Below, piece by piece: positions 34,050 to 42,803 of a DNA stretch of 64,000 bases. The notes beneath the pieces were generated by a model. The model did no database searches. It was not told the origin of the DNA and worked only from the letters and a program-made list of their open reading frames with translations. Numbering within the stretch: the stretch's first letter is position 1; each line of letters starts with the position of its first letter. Origin of the DNA: Pantoea alhagi (GTDB lineage Bacteria > Pseudomonadota > Gammaproteobacteria > Enterobacterales > Enterobacteriaceae); NCBI RefSeq assembly GCF_002101395.1, contig NZ_CP019706.1:1488001-1552000 (forward strand), in the 5' to 3' direction. Position numbers and translations under genes: made by a program.

Positions 34050-34662
34050 AAAAACTCCATTCAAAGTAATTTACTGATGAAATGAAATTTCGCTTTGGCT
34101 TAATTTCCCCGATAAAACGGGTGTGCAGTCAAAACGCTGCCAACGGTATGCAGATAATTTCGCGCATATCTTAATAAAACAATGTTTATGACGATAGCTG
34201 TTTAGCAAAAATTATGTTTCTTGTGTTTTAGGCATCCGGCAGGTCATTAATAAAAAATCCGTTTAATCTGTTAAAATGCTAAGTTCTCCATATCTCATTC
34301 CTGCGGATTAAAAAGATAATTCTTGTTATTTGAGTTAAGTTTCGAGGTTACTCTATTTGATGCAACAGCTTAACGAGAGAAAAAACGTCGATAATTTATT
34401 CAATCCCAGAGCAAGATGTATTGACCGCCATCATATTACAATTAATTTTTATTCAACGTAGCTGGCTACTTCATAGTGAGCATCCTACCGATGCCGCTAA
34501 ACTCTCTGCAAAATCATCGCTCACACCGATAACCCCTCGTTGCTGCTCTGACAGAACGTTGTCCTGGTTTACTCATCCTGGTTTTTACTTTATTCACCGC
34601 CCGGCATACTATTCCGCCATGAGTGACCGAACGGTCCGCGCGAATCTATTAAGGAAGCCGGG
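34050..34662. other. Divergent apeA-lacI intergenic region
   Basis: This 613-base AT-rich stretch separates the APE operon from lacI. The left half should hold the APE promoter: TTGACT on the minus strand at 34132-34127 is -35-like, but I find no good -10 at the right distance. I see no JUMPstart/ops element. The right end holds the lacI promoter. The short open frame at 34421-34666 has no protein-like character and runs through that promoter. Confidence 0.6.
34584..34612 (+). promoter_or_regulatory. Candidate lacI promoter
   Basis: TTTACT (34584-34589) and TACTAT (34607-34612) are separated by 17 bases, 50 bases upstream of the lacI ATG. Both deviate from consensus, as expected of a weak repressor-gene promoter. 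Confidence 0.5.
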
Positions 34663-35745
34663 ATGAAAGCGAAGTCGACAACCCTTTATGATGTGGCACA
34701 GTATGCCGGCGTCTCTTACCAGACCGTTTCGCGGGTAATAAACCAGGCAGAAAACGTGTCAGAAAAGACCCGGCTGCGGGTGGAAGCGGCAATGGTGGCG
34801 CTGAATTACGTGCCTAACCGTGTGGCACAGCAGCTGGCGGGTAAAACTGGTCACACTATCGGGCTTGCGACCTCTGATCTTTCGCTGCATGCGCCGTCGC
34901 AAATTGCCGCCGCCATTAAATCCCGCGCCGGTGAAGAACGTTTTAACGTGGTGATCTCTATGACTGAAAAAAGCGGGCTGGAGGCGGCGAAAGCGGCGAT
35001 TAACAGCCTGCTGGCGCAGCGGGTAGATGGGATGATCGTGAATATTCCGCTACAGGATGAAGAGGCGCAAAGCCTGGCGGCGCTCTGTCAGGATGTGCCG
35101 GCGCTGTTTCTGGATGTCTCGCCACAGCTGGACGCCAACAGCGTCATTTTCGATCCTGACCAGGGCGCACGTTTGGGCGTGGCGCATCTGCTGGAACTGG
35201 GGCATCGGGAAATTGCGCTATTGGCCGGGCCGCGAAGTTCAGTTTCGGCGCGTTTGCGCTTTGAAGGCTGGCAGCAGGCGCTGGCGCAACAACAGCTTCA
35301 AGCCACGGCGGTAATGGAAGGAGACTGGAGCGCGCTTTCCGGCTATCAACAGGTGACCCGTCTGTTGAAAGAAGGCCTACAGCCCGGTGCCATTCTGGTA
35401 GCTAACGATCAAATGGCATTAGGCGCGCTACGGGCTATCACTGAAGCGGGCCTTAAAGTACCGCACGATATATCGGTTATCGGCTATGACGATACCGCCG
35501 ACAGCGCCTGCTTTATTCCCCCACTGACCACTATTAAGCAGGATTTCCGGACGCTGGGTAAAAACAGCGTGGCGCGGATGATCGAAATGATCCATCAGCC
35601 GGATGCGCCGATCCGTTCCGATCTGCTGCCGGTCAGCCTGGTGGTGCGCAAAACCACCGCCGCGCCGGGAAGAGAAACGCTTTCTCCGCAGGCGCTGTCA
35701 GAGGCGCTCATGCAGCTGGCGCGCCAGGCGGCACGTCTGAAATAG
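34663..35745 (+). CDS. lacI: Lac repressor LacI
   Basis: A 360-residue repressor, the same length as E. coli LacI and clearly its homologue rather than a general family member. The helix-turn-helix reads TLYDVAQYAGVSYQTVSRVI; the recognition-helix residues Tyr-Gln-Thr (here 19-21) equal those of E. coli. The hinge VPNRVAQQLAGK, core (HAPSQIAAAIKSRAG, LLAGPRSSVSARLRFEGW, VANDQMALGALRAI, GYDDTADSACFIPPLTTIKQ) and a leucine-rich C-terminal tetramer tail (LSEALMQLARQAARL) are kept. Its operator is visible before lacZ at 35998-36018. Confidence 0.96.
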   Translation: MKAKSTTLYDVAQYAGVSYQTVSRVINQAENVSEKTRLRVEAAMVALNYVPNRVAQQLAGKTGHTIGLATSDLSLHAPSQIAAAIKSRAGEERFNVVISMTEKSGLEAAKAAINSLLAQRVDGMIVNIPLQDEEAQSLAALCQDVPALFLDVSPQLDANSVIFDPDQGARLGVAHLLELGHREIALLAGPRSSVSARLRFEGWQQALAQQQLQATAVMEGDWSALSGYQQVTRLLKEGLQPGAILVANDQMALGALRAITEAGLKVPHDISVIGYDDTADSACFIPPLTTIKQDFRTLGKNSVARMIEMIHQPDAPIRSDLLPVSLVVRKTTAAPGRETLSPQALSEALMQLARQAARLK

Positions 35746-35929
35746 TCGCCCCGAGGCGCTGATCCCCTGACAAATCAGAATAATATTATTATATATTTCA
35801 TAATCTTAGCCAATTCTCCCCATTATCCATTTAGTTGCGGGTCAGGCCACGGCCTCGCCCGTTTGCGGCAGGCTGATGCCAGCAAAGCCGCCCACCAGCC
35901 CCTTTTCGGTTTTCCCTTCCACGATTATT

Positions 35930-35945
35930 TGTGAATCCCATCACC
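35930..35945. promoter_or_regulatory. CRP site of lacZ
   Basis: TGTGA-ATCCCA-TCACC matches the CRP consensus TGTGA-N6-TCACA at nine of ten positions. Its centre lies about 61 bases before the expected transcription start, exactly the class I position it has in the E. coli lac promoter. Confidence 0.8.
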
Positions 35946-35962
35946 AATCCTGGCTACGTGCC

Positions 35963-35991
35963 TTTACTTCGCCATCAGTCAAAACCATATT
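35963..35991 (+). promoter_or_regulatory. lacZ promoter
   Basis: TTTACT (-35, 35963-35968) and CATATT (-10, 35986-35991) are spaced by 17 bases. They resemble TTTACA/TATGTT of E. coli lac and sit between the CRP site and the operator. Confidence 0.72.
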
Positions 35992-35997
35992 GCCATC

Positions 35998-36018
35998 AAA
36001 TGTGAGCGCATCACAAAA
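35998..36018. promoter_or_regulatory. lac operator upstream of lacZ
   Basis: The core TGTGAGCGCATCACA (36001-36015) with A-rich flanks matches the E. coli O1 operator at 16 of 21 positions when aligned. It begins at about the transcription start, as O1 does. Its 5-base centre rules out a standard CRP site. It ends 17 bases before the lacZ ATG. LacI at 34663 with an unchanged recognition helix is the expected ligand. Confidence 0.78.
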
Positions 36019-36034
36019 GCATAAGGAAAAGGAT

Positions 36035-39000
36035 ATGACGGTAAAAGCTGGCACCTCTGCCGCCACGCTAAGCGCCATCCTGGCACGCCGCGACTGGGAA
36101 AACCCGGCGGTAACCCAAATAAATCAGCTCCCAGCCCATCCGCCGTTTTGCAGCTGGCGATCGCCTGAGGCGGCGCGGAATGATACTTCTTCCACCAGCC
36201 TGCGGAGCCTGAACGGAAGCTGGGCTTTTAGTTATTTCCCTCGACCGGAAGCAGTGCCGGAAAGCTGGCTGCAACAGGATCTGACTGACGCGGATGATAT
36301 CCAGGTGCCTTCAAACTGGCAGATGCTGGGTTACGATGCGCCAGTTTATACCAATGTGGCCTACCCGATTCCGGTTAACCCACCCTTTGTTCCGGCAGAT
36401 AATCCAACAGGATGTTACTCGCTCACATTTTATGTGGATGAAAACTGGCTCGCCACTGGTCAGACACGGATTGTTTTTGACGGCGTGAATTCCGCCTTCC
36501 ATTTATGGTGCAACGGCCACTGGATCGGCTATGCCCAGGACAGCCGCCTGCCTTCTGAATTCGACCTCAGCAACGTGTTGCAGCCCGGCGCGAACCGCCT
36601 GGCAGTTATGGTACTGCGCTGGAGCGACGGCAGCTATCTGGAAGATCAGGATATGTGGCGCATGAGCGGCATCTTCCGCGACGTGTCGCTGCTGCATAAG
36701 CCCCACACCCGCATTAGCGATCTGCAGGTGGTCACCCAGCTTAATGAAAGTTTTAGCCATGCCGAGCTTAAGGCGCTGGTAGTGGTTAACGGCGCGTCGC
36801 TGTCGGGCGTGCAGGTTACGATGCAGCTCTGGTTCGGCGAAGCGTTACTGGGCGAGCGTCAGCAGCCGCTCGGCAGCGAGATCGTTGATGAGCGCGGTGC
36901 CTGGAAAGATCGCACCACGCTGCGCCTGCCGGTCTCCGCGCCAAAGCTCTGGAGCGCCGAAACGCCCACGCTTTATCGTCTGGTGGTGCTGCTGTATGAC
37001 CGTAGCGGTACATTGCTGGAGGCGGAGGCCTGTGATGTTGGCTTCCGTAAGGTAGAAATCTCGCAGGGTCTGTTGAAGCTGAACGGCAAACCCCTGCTGA
37101 TCCGCGGCACCAACCGCCATGAGCATCATCCAGAGAACGGTCAGGTAATGGATGAAGAGACCATGCGCCGCGATATTCTGTTGATGAAACAGCATAATTT
37201 TAATGCGGTACGCTGCTCGCATTATCCGAATCATCCACTCTGGTACCGACTGTGCGATCGCTACGGACTGTATGTGGTAGACGAAGCCAATATCGAAACG
37301 CACGGCATGGAGCCGATGAACCGCCTCTCCAGCGATCCCGTCTGGCTGCCCGCAATGAGCGAGCGCGTGACGCGCATGGTGCAACGCGACCGCAATCATC
37401 CCTCCATCATCATCTGGTCGCTGGGCAATGAGTCGGGACACGGCGACAATCATGATGCGCTTTACCGCTGGATTAAATCTAACGACCCGACGCGACCGGT
37501 GCAGTATGAAGGCGGCGGCGCTAACAGCGCGGCTACCGATATTATTTGCCCGATGTATGCGCGTGTCGATCAGGATCAGCCTTTCCCGCAGGTACCGAAG
37601 TGGTCGATAAAAAAATGGATCGGCATGCCGGATGAGCATCGTCCGCTGATTCTGTGCGAATACGCACACGCCATGGGCAACAGCTTTGGCGGCTTCCATA
37701 AATACTGGCAGGCGTTTCGTCAGTATCCACGTCTGCAGGGCGGTTTTGTCTGGGACTGGGTCGATCAATCACTGACCCGCTATGACGATATCGGCAAACC
37801 CTGGGCCGCTTACGGCGGCGACTTCGGCGATAAGCCAAACGATCGTCAGTTCTGTATGAATGGCCTGGTCTTTGCCGATCGCACGCCGCATCCGGCGCTA
37901 TTTGAAGCGCAGCAGGCGCAGCAGTTTTTCCGCTTTACGCTGAACAGCACGCAGCCGCCAGAGCTGGAGATCAGCAGTGAATACCTGTTCCGCCACTGCG
38001 ATAACGAACAGCTGATCTGGACGCTGGCGCAGGAAGGCCGCACTCTGGCCAGCGGCACGATTCAGCTGGATATTGCGCCTGAAGGCACGCAGCTGATTAC
38101 CCTCAGCGATCTGCCTGCGATCACCGCCAGCGGTCAGGTATGGCTGACGGTGCAGGTGCAGCAAATTGCCGCCACCGCCTGGTCTGAGGCAGGACATATC
38201 TGCGCCTGGCAGCAGTGGCAGTTGGCCTCGCCATTAACGCTGCCCGCTGCGTCGCACAGTGCGGGCGAAGCTCCCGAGCTTCACGTCAGCGAGCACGCCT
38301 TTGATATTCAGCTTGGCGCACAGCGCTGGCAGTTCAGCCGGGAAAATGGCCTGCTGACACAGTGGTGGAAAGGTGGGGAAGCGGCGCTGCTAAAGCCATT
38401 AGAGGATCAGTTTACGCGTGCGCCGCTGGATAATGATATTGGCGTTAGCGAAGCCGCACGCATCGATCCCAACGCCTGGGTAGAGCGCTGGAAAGCGGCC
38501 GGTTTCTATCAGATGGAGCCGCAGCTGGAACGGTGCGTAGCAGAGCGTCTCAGCCGTGAAGTACAACTGCATACGGTGCACAGCTGGCGCTATCAGAACC
38601 AAATCCTGTTTATCAGCCGTAAAACGTATCGCATCGACCACACCGGCGAACTGCATATCAGCGTGGATGTGGATGTCGCGCCAGGCATCCCGGCGCCGGC
38701 ACGTATCGGACTTACCTGCCAGCTGGCGCAGGTGCAGCCGCAGGTAAGCTGGCTCGGCCTTGGCCCGCATGAAAATTATCCAGATCGCAAACAGTCCGCC
38801 CGCTACGATCGCTGGCAGCTGCCGCTGGCGGCGCTCTATACCCCGTATGTATTTCCCAGCGAGAACGGCCTGCGCTGCGACAGCGAATGGTTGCAGTATG
38901 GCGACAACGAATGGCGCGGTCACTTCCACTTTAATCTCAGCCGCTACAGCCAGGCGCAGTTGCGCGACGTTACGCACCGCCATTTGTTACAGGAGGAGCC

Positions 39001-39133
39001 GGGAAGCTGGCTGAATCTGGACGGGTTCCATATGGGCGTAGGTGGCGATGATTCCTGGAGTCCCAGCGTCTCGTCGGAATATCTGCTACAGGACAACCAT
39101 TATCACTATGACGTGAGCTGGGTGCGTGTTTAA
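36035..39133 (+). CDS. lacZ: Beta-galactosidase LacZ (GH2)
   Basis: A 1032-residue GH2 beta-galactosidase (1024 in E. coli). It hydrolyses lactose to glucose and galactose in the cytoplasm. Order of domains as in E. coli: jelly-roll (LNGSWAFSYF, VPSNWQMLGYDAPVYTNV), Ig-like, TIM barrel with acid/base Glu466 in WSLGNESGHG and nucleophile Glu542 in LCEYAHAMGNS, GWTW-like region PHEN in the C-terminal small-chain domain (WLGLGPHENYPDRKQSARYD). The frame is open back to 35876, but ATG 36035 has AAGGAAAAGGA upstream and follows the operator. No lacY or lacA follows; a terminator lies 22 bases after the stop. Confidence 0.97.
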   Translation: MTVKAGTSAATLSAILARRDWENPAVTQINQLPAHPPFCSWRSPEAARNDTSSTSLRSLNGSWAFSYFPRPEAVPESWLQQDLTDADDIQVPSNWQMLGYDAPVYTNVAYPIPVNPPFVPADNPTGCYSLTFYVDENWLATGQTRIVFDGVNSAFHLWCNGHWIGYAQDSRLPSEFDLSNVLQPGANRLAVMVLRWSDGSYLEDQDMWRMSGIFRDVSLLHKPHTRISDLQVVTQLNESFSHAELKALVVVNGASLSGVQVTMQLWFGEALLGERQQPLGSEIVDERGAWKDRTTLRLPVSAPKLWSAETPTLYRLVVLLYDRSGTLLEAEACDVGFRKVEISQGLLKLNGKPLLIRGTNRHEHHPENGQVMDEETMRRDILLMKQHNFNAVRCSHYPNHPLWYRLCDRYGLYVVDEANIETHGMEPMNRLSSDPVWLPAMSERVTRMVQRDRNHPSIIIWSLGNESGHGDNHDALYRWIKSNDPTRPVQYEGGGANSAATDIICPMYARVDQDQPFPQVPKWSIKKWIGMPDEHRPLILCEYAHAMGNSFGGFHKYWQAFRQYPRLQGGFVWDWVDQSLTRYDDIGKPWAAYGGDFGDKPNDRQFCMNGLVFADRTPHPALFEAQQAQQFFRFTLNSTQPPELEISSEYLFRHCDNEQLIWTLAQEGRTLASGTIQLDIAPEGTQLITLSDLPAITASGQVWLTVQVQQIAATAWSEAGHICAWQQWQLASPLTLPAASHSAGEAPELHVSEHAFDIQLGAQRWQFSRENGLLTQWWKGGEAALLKPLEDQFTRAPLDNDIGVSEAARIDPNAWVERWKAAGFYQMEPQLERCVAERLSREVQLHTVHSWRYQNQILFISRKTYRIDHTGELHISVDVDVAPGIPAPARIGLTCQLAQVQPQVSWLGLGPHENYPDRKQSARYDRWQLPLAALYTPYVFPSENGLRCDSEWLQYGDNEWRGHFHFNLSRYSQAQLRDVTHRHLLQEEPGSWLNLDGFHMGVGGDDSWSPSVSSEYLLQDNHYHYDVSWVRV

Positions 39134-39155
39134 GGTCAGTAAACAGGTGATCAGT

Positions 39156-39184
39156 GCCGCAATAATAAGGTTGCGGCCTTTTTT
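39156..39184 (+). terminator. Rho-independent terminator of lacZ
   Basis: Stem GCCGCAA / TTGCGGC with an 8-base loop, followed by CTTTTTT. It ends transcription of lacZ just before the convergent fliR stop. It lacks a T tract in the other direction. Confidence 0.9.
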
Positions 39185-39968
39185 AGCCCAATCTGAACAG
39201 CAGCATAATCTGCGAGAGGCGGGTAAATACCATTTCCATTAGATGATAAAAGTAAGGCGCGAAATAATTCATTAACGGCAACATTACCAGCATCCCTACG
39301 CCGAGCGTCAACGGAAAACCCACCACAAAAATGGATAGCTGCGGCGTCAGGCGGTTCAGTAATCCAAGCGTCAGGTTGATTGCCAGCAACAGCGTGATCA
39401 CCGGCAGCCCCAGCGCAATGCCGAACTGAAAAATCAGGCTGCCGGAAGTCGCAATGGCACTAAATGCGTCGCGGTTCAGCGGCGCGGTGCTTATCGGCAG
39501 CAACTGAAAACTTTCCGCCAGCACTTCCAGCATCAGCAGATGACCGTTAAACAGCAGAAACAGCAGGATGGCCAGCAGATTCAGCAGACGGGAAACCACC
39601 GGCATATTATCGCCGCCGTTAGGATCGTAAAACATGGCGAAAGAGAGGCCCATTTGCAGCCCGATGATCTCACCGGCATAGCGCACGGCAACAAACAGTA
39701 ACTGGATAGTCAGGCCCATCGCCGCCCCGATCAGCAACTGCTGGCAGCCGACCCAAAGCCCCATAATGGAGATCAGTGGAATAGCGTCATCAGGCAGATT
39801 TTGCCCCAGCAGCAGGGCGATAATCGCCGCCAGCCCCACCTTAACCCGAGCGCTGATCGACTTGTCATTAAATACCGGCGCGGTGCTAAACAGCGCCAGC
39901 ACACGCATCAGCGGCCAAAAGTAGTGGCTCACCAGCAGCGGCAGCGCATCCAGCGACAGGCTTTGCAT
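39183..39968 (-). CDS. fliR: Flagellar export gate protein FliR
   Basis: FliR is an inner-membrane component of the flagellar type III export gate. From ATG 39968 it has 261 residues, equal to E. coli. Family segments: LVSHYFWPLMRVLALFSTAP, AVRYAGEIIGLQMGLSFAMF and LLNRLTPQLSIFVVGFPLTL, with five to six helices. The frame is open to TTG 39977. It is last in the fliFGHIJKLMNOPQR run, overlapping or abutting fliQ. Confidence 0.95.
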   Translation of the reverse strand: MQSLSLDALPLLVSHYFWPLMRVLALFSTAPVFNDKSISARVKVGLAAIIALLLGQNLPDDAIPLISIMGLWVGCQQLLIGAAMGLTIQLLFVAVRYAGEIIGLQMGLSFAMFYDPNGGDNMPVVSRLLNLLAILLFLLFNGHLLMLEVLAESFQLLPISTAPLNRDAFSAIATSGSLIFQFGIALGLPVITLLLAINLTLGLLNRLTPQLSIFVVGFPLTLGVGMLVMLPLMNYFAPYFYHLMEMVFTRLSQIMLLFRLG

Positions 39969-39969
39969 A

Positions 39970-40239
39970 TCAGCCAATCATCTGAGGAAGAGTAGTATAG
40001 AGCGCCCGCATATAATCCAGCATCGTTGAGAGCATGCCCGGTCCAAGCGCGACGACCACCGCAACAATCATCAGGATTTTGGGAATAAAACTCAGCGTCA
40101 TTTCATTGATTTGCGTGGAAGCCTGTAAAATACTGACGATCAGGCCGGTGACCAGTGCCGCCAGCAGCAGCGGCGCGGCCAGCATGAGTCCTACCCGGAT
40201 GGCCTGAAAACCCATCGCCATTACGCTTTCTGGCGTCAT
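39970..40239 (-). CDS. fliQ: Flagellar export gate protein FliQ
   Basis: An 89-residue protein with two transmembrane helices (MLAAPLLLAALVTGLIVSIL and ILMIVAVVVALGPGML) starting MTPESVMAMGFQAIRVGLML. It forms the export gate ring with FliP and FliR. Eleven bases separate it from fliP. Confidence 0.96.
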   Translation of the reverse strand: MTPESVMAMGFQAIRVGLMLAAPLLLAALVTGLIVSILQASTQINEMTLSFIPKILMIVAVVVALGPGMLSTMLDYMRALYTTLPQMIG

Positions 40240-40250
40240 CTGTTATCCCG

Positions 40251-41009
40251 TCAGTTGATAAAAGTCTGAGCCAGCGAACCCATAATGAGCTGCCAGCCAT
40301 CCACCAGCACAAACAGAATCAGCTTGAACGGCAGAGAAATGGTGGCGGGCGGCAACATCATCATCCCCAGCGCCATCAGCACGCTGGCGATCACCAGATC
40401 GATAATCAGAAATGGAATGAATACCGCGAAGCCGATTTGAAAACCGGTTTTTAGTTCGCTGGTAACAAAAGCGGGCAGCAAAATACGCAGCGGCACCTCA
40501 TCCTGACTGGCGTAGTTATCTACCTTCGCCATGCGGGTATAAAGCGCCAGATCGGCTTCGCGCGTATGGCTCAGCATAAATTCACGCATCGGCTTCGCCG
40601 CGCGCGGCAGTGCCTCTTCCATGGTGATCTTATCCTGCGACAGCGGCAGCCAGGCATTCTCATACACCTGATTAAATACCGGCGACATCACAAAAAAGGT
40701 AATAAACAACGCCAGCCCCAGCAGCACCTGATTAGGCGGCGTGGAAGGCGTACCCAACGCATTCCGCAGCAGGCCCAGCACAATAATGATGCGGGTAAAC
40801 CCCGTCATCATCAGCAGGATGGCAGGTAAAAACGTCAGAGAAGTGAGCAGAACCAGCGTCTGGATCGGCAAAGACCAGCTTTCGCCGCCGCCGCCCCGCG
40901 TCAGCAGGATATCGCCGTTGGCGGCCAGGGCCGCATGCGGCAGCAGCAGTAAAGACCACAACGCCAGCGCCAGCCGGCAACGCTTTACGGTAAAAATGAA
41001 AGAACTCAT
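40251..41009 (-). CDS. fliP: Flagellar export gate protein FliP
   Basis: A 252-residue protein with a cleavable signal peptide (LALALWSLLLLPHAALA), as FliP has, and four transmembrane helices. Conserved segments: LPAILLMMTGFTRIIIVLGL, TPPNQVLLGLALFITFFVMS, SELKTGFQIGFAVFIPFLII and MALGMMMLPPATISLPFKLI. ATG 41009 overlaps the fliO stop (ATGA). Confidence 0.96.
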   Translation of the reverse strand: MSSFIFTVKRCRLALALWSLLLLPHAALAANGDILLTRGGGGESWSLPIQTLVLLTSLTFLPAILLMMTGFTRIIIVLGLLRNALGTPSTPPNQVLLGLALFITFFVMSPVFNQVYENAWLPLSQDKITMEEALPRAAKPMREFMLSHTREADLALYTRMAKVDNYASQDEVPLRILLPAFVTSELKTGFQIGFAVFIPFLIIDLVIASVLMALGMMMLPPATISLPFKLILFVLVDGWQLIMGSLAQTFIN

Positions 41010-41362
41010 TGTTCAGGTTCCGCTTTGCCGCGTTTCAGCAAGCGCCTTAGGGTAAGCTGAAAATCTGGCGCCGCCGCAGCCTGTGCCTCAGCGGGGTGAG
41101 CAAGGCGGCTAAGACGGGTTATCGCGCCGGGCGTAACGCCCAGCAGCAATCGTTGACCATCTACCTCTATCACCACCAGACGCTCGCGCTGGCCGAGCGA
41201 ATGGCTGCTTTTCACCACGATCGCCGCTCCCTGCGTGCGGCCATGACTGACAAAGCCACAGCGACGCGCCAGCCAGGCACAGAAAATAATCAGCAGGACG
41301 ACAATCGCCAACGCGCCGCTCACCTGAGTGATCAGCGAGAGGGTGGTAGAAGTATCATTCAT
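41006..41362 (-). CDS. fliO: Flagellar assembly protein FliO
   Basis: A 118-residue bitopic membrane protein. One helix (ALAIVVLLIIFCAWLARRCG) is followed by the family cytoplasmic domain VKSSHSLGQRERLVVIEVDG then QRLLLGVTPGAITRL. It helps FliP assemble. Between fliN (26 bases away) and fliP. Confidence 0.92.
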   Translation of the reverse strand: MNDTSTTLSLITQVSGALAIVVLLIIFCAWLARRCGFVSHGRTQGAAIVVKSSHSLGQRERLVVIEVDGQRLLLGVTPGAITRLSRLAHPAEAQAAAAPDFQLTLRRLLKRGKAEPEQ

Positions 41363-41387
41363 AACAGATCTGCATTCCGGTTAGCCG

Positions 41388-41792
41388 TCACCTGCTTAAA
41401 CGCTGCATACGTTCAGAAGGCGTAATAATATCGGTGATACGAATACCGAATTTATCGGAAACCACGACGACTTCGCCCTGGGCGATAAGGTAGCCGTTAA
41501 TCAGAATATCCAGTGGTTCGCCAGCTAAACCATCGAGAGTGACCACTGAGCCCTGGCTCAGACGCAGCAACTCTTTGATGGTCATTTTGGTACGGCCCAG
41601 CTCCACGGTCATTTTTACCGGGATATCAAGGATAAGCTTGAGATCTTCGCTAAATGCAGCAACCTGTGTGTCTTTTGTTATAACCGGTGCATTAGCCTGA
41701 CTTTCCGTAGTCTGCTGCTCGGCTAACGCTTCCCCCCAAAGGTTGTCTGTAGACTGATCGTCAGTCTCCGACGGCTGTTTTGCGTCACTCAT
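41388..41792 (-). CDS. fliN: Flagellar motor switch protein FliN
   Basis: A 134-residue C-ring protein: a variable acidic N-terminus, then the SpoA/FliN domain LILDIPVKMTVELGRTKMTI, ELLRLSQGSVVTLDGLAGEP and FGIRITDIITPSERMQRL. It binds CheY-P-driven switch parts and FliH. Overlaps the fliM end by 8 bases. Confidence 0.96.
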   Translation of the reverse strand: MSDAKQPSETDDQSTDNLWGEALAEQQTTESQANAPVITKDTQVAAFSEDLKLILDIPVKMTVELGRTKMTIKELLRLSQGSVVTLDGLAGEPLDILINGYLIAQGEVVVVSDKFGIRITDIITPSERMQRLSR

Positions 41793-42798
41793 GGGGATAT
41801 TGCTCCTTATTTGATGACGGTAAATTAGGCTTTAATAGTTTCTCGATTTTAAGAGCATATTGACCGTTAACAGAGCCATAGCTGCCCGAAAGAACCGGGA
41901 AACCATCAACACATGCTTCAATATTTTCCGGCTTGTCCAACGGAATAACATCGCCCTTTTGCAGCGCGAGAATTTTTGACAGGCGTGTTTGTATGTCGGT
42001 GAAATTCGCCACCAGCTCCAGTTCGGTATCTTTTACCTGCGAAGCCAATACCGTGCGCCACTGAGCATCTTCCTGCTGCGAATTTTCCAGTGGCGGATTA
42101 CTTAATAGCTCACGCAGCGGTTCAATAATGCTGAAAGGAATACAGATATCAAATTCGCCGCTTTGCGAACCTATTTCCACATAAAAGGGCGTGGTAACTA
42201 CAATATCGTTAGGGGATGAGGTGATATTAGTAAATTTAACCTGAATCTCAGCGCGCACATATTCAGTTTCTAATTTAAAAATAGAGCTCCAGGCGTAATC
42301 ATAAGCTTCCAGCGCCATCGACAACATGCGCTTGATAATACGCTGCTCGGTTGGCGTGAATTCACGTCCTTCCGCTTTGGTGAGAAAACGCCCGTCGCCG
42401 CCAAACAGGTTATCAACCGCCATAAAAACCAGGCTGGGCGAGAAAACAAACAGTGCTGTTCCGCGTAGCGGATTCATATGCACTAAATTGAGGTTGGTCG
42501 GCACCGGAAGATTACGGGCAAAGTCATGGTAGGGCTGTATTTTTATATTACCAGCGGTGATATCCGGACTGCGTCGTAACAGATTAAACAGCCCCATCCG
42601 AAACTGCCGGGCAAAGCGTTCATTAATAATCTCAAGCGAGTGCAGACGTTCGCGTACCACGCGGCGCTGAGTGTTGGGATCGTAAGGCTTGATGGTTTCA
42701 TCGCCAGTCAGCTCTTTCTCGACTTTTTCAGGTTCACTACTGCCGCCGCCGTTGAGCAAGCGATCAATTTCAGCCTGCGATAATATGCTGTCAGACAT
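41785..42798 (-). CDS. fliM: Flagellar motor switch protein FliM
   Basis: A 337-residue C-ring protein. The N-terminal CheY-P-binding peptide SILSQAEIDRLLNG is intact (residues 3-16), and the middle (RMGLFNLLRRSPDITAG, NPLRGTALFVFSPSLVFMAV) and C-terminal SpoA domain (PLDKPENIEACVDGFPVLSG) follow. Lies 5 bases after fliL. Confidence 0.97.
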   Translation of the reverse strand: MSDSILSQAEIDRLLNGGGSSEPEKVEKELTGDETIKPYDPNTQRRVVRERLHSLEIINERFARQFRMGLFNLLRRSPDITAGNIKIQPYHDFARNLPVPTNLNLVHMNPLRGTALFVFSPSLVFMAVDNLFGGDGRFLTKAEGREFTPTEQRIIKRMLSMALEAYDYAWSSIFKLETEYVRAEIQVKFTNITSSPNDIVVTTPFYVEIGSQSGEFDICIPFSIIEPLRELLSNPPLENSQQEDAQWRTVLASQVKDTELELVANFTDIQTRLSKILALQKGDVIPLDKPENIEACVDGFPVLSGSYGSVNGQYALKIEKLLKPNLPSSNKEQYPHE

Positions 42799-42803
42799 AA
42801 GCG

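Noticed and set aside
34421..34666. Open frame of 81 codons before lacI
   Set aside because: It runs across the lacI promoter and overlaps the lacI start; the sequence is rich in Ser, Thr and Arg without any recognisable pattern.
36001..36015. TGTGAGCGCATCACA read as a CRP site
   Set aside because: The spacing between half-sites is 5 instead of 6 bases, and it lies downstream of the promoter, where it fits a LacI operator much better; a proper CRP site lies at 35930-35945.
36845..37768. 307-codon minus-strand open frame inside lacZ
   Set aside because: Antisense to the conserved beta-galactosidase catalytic domain; not protein-like.
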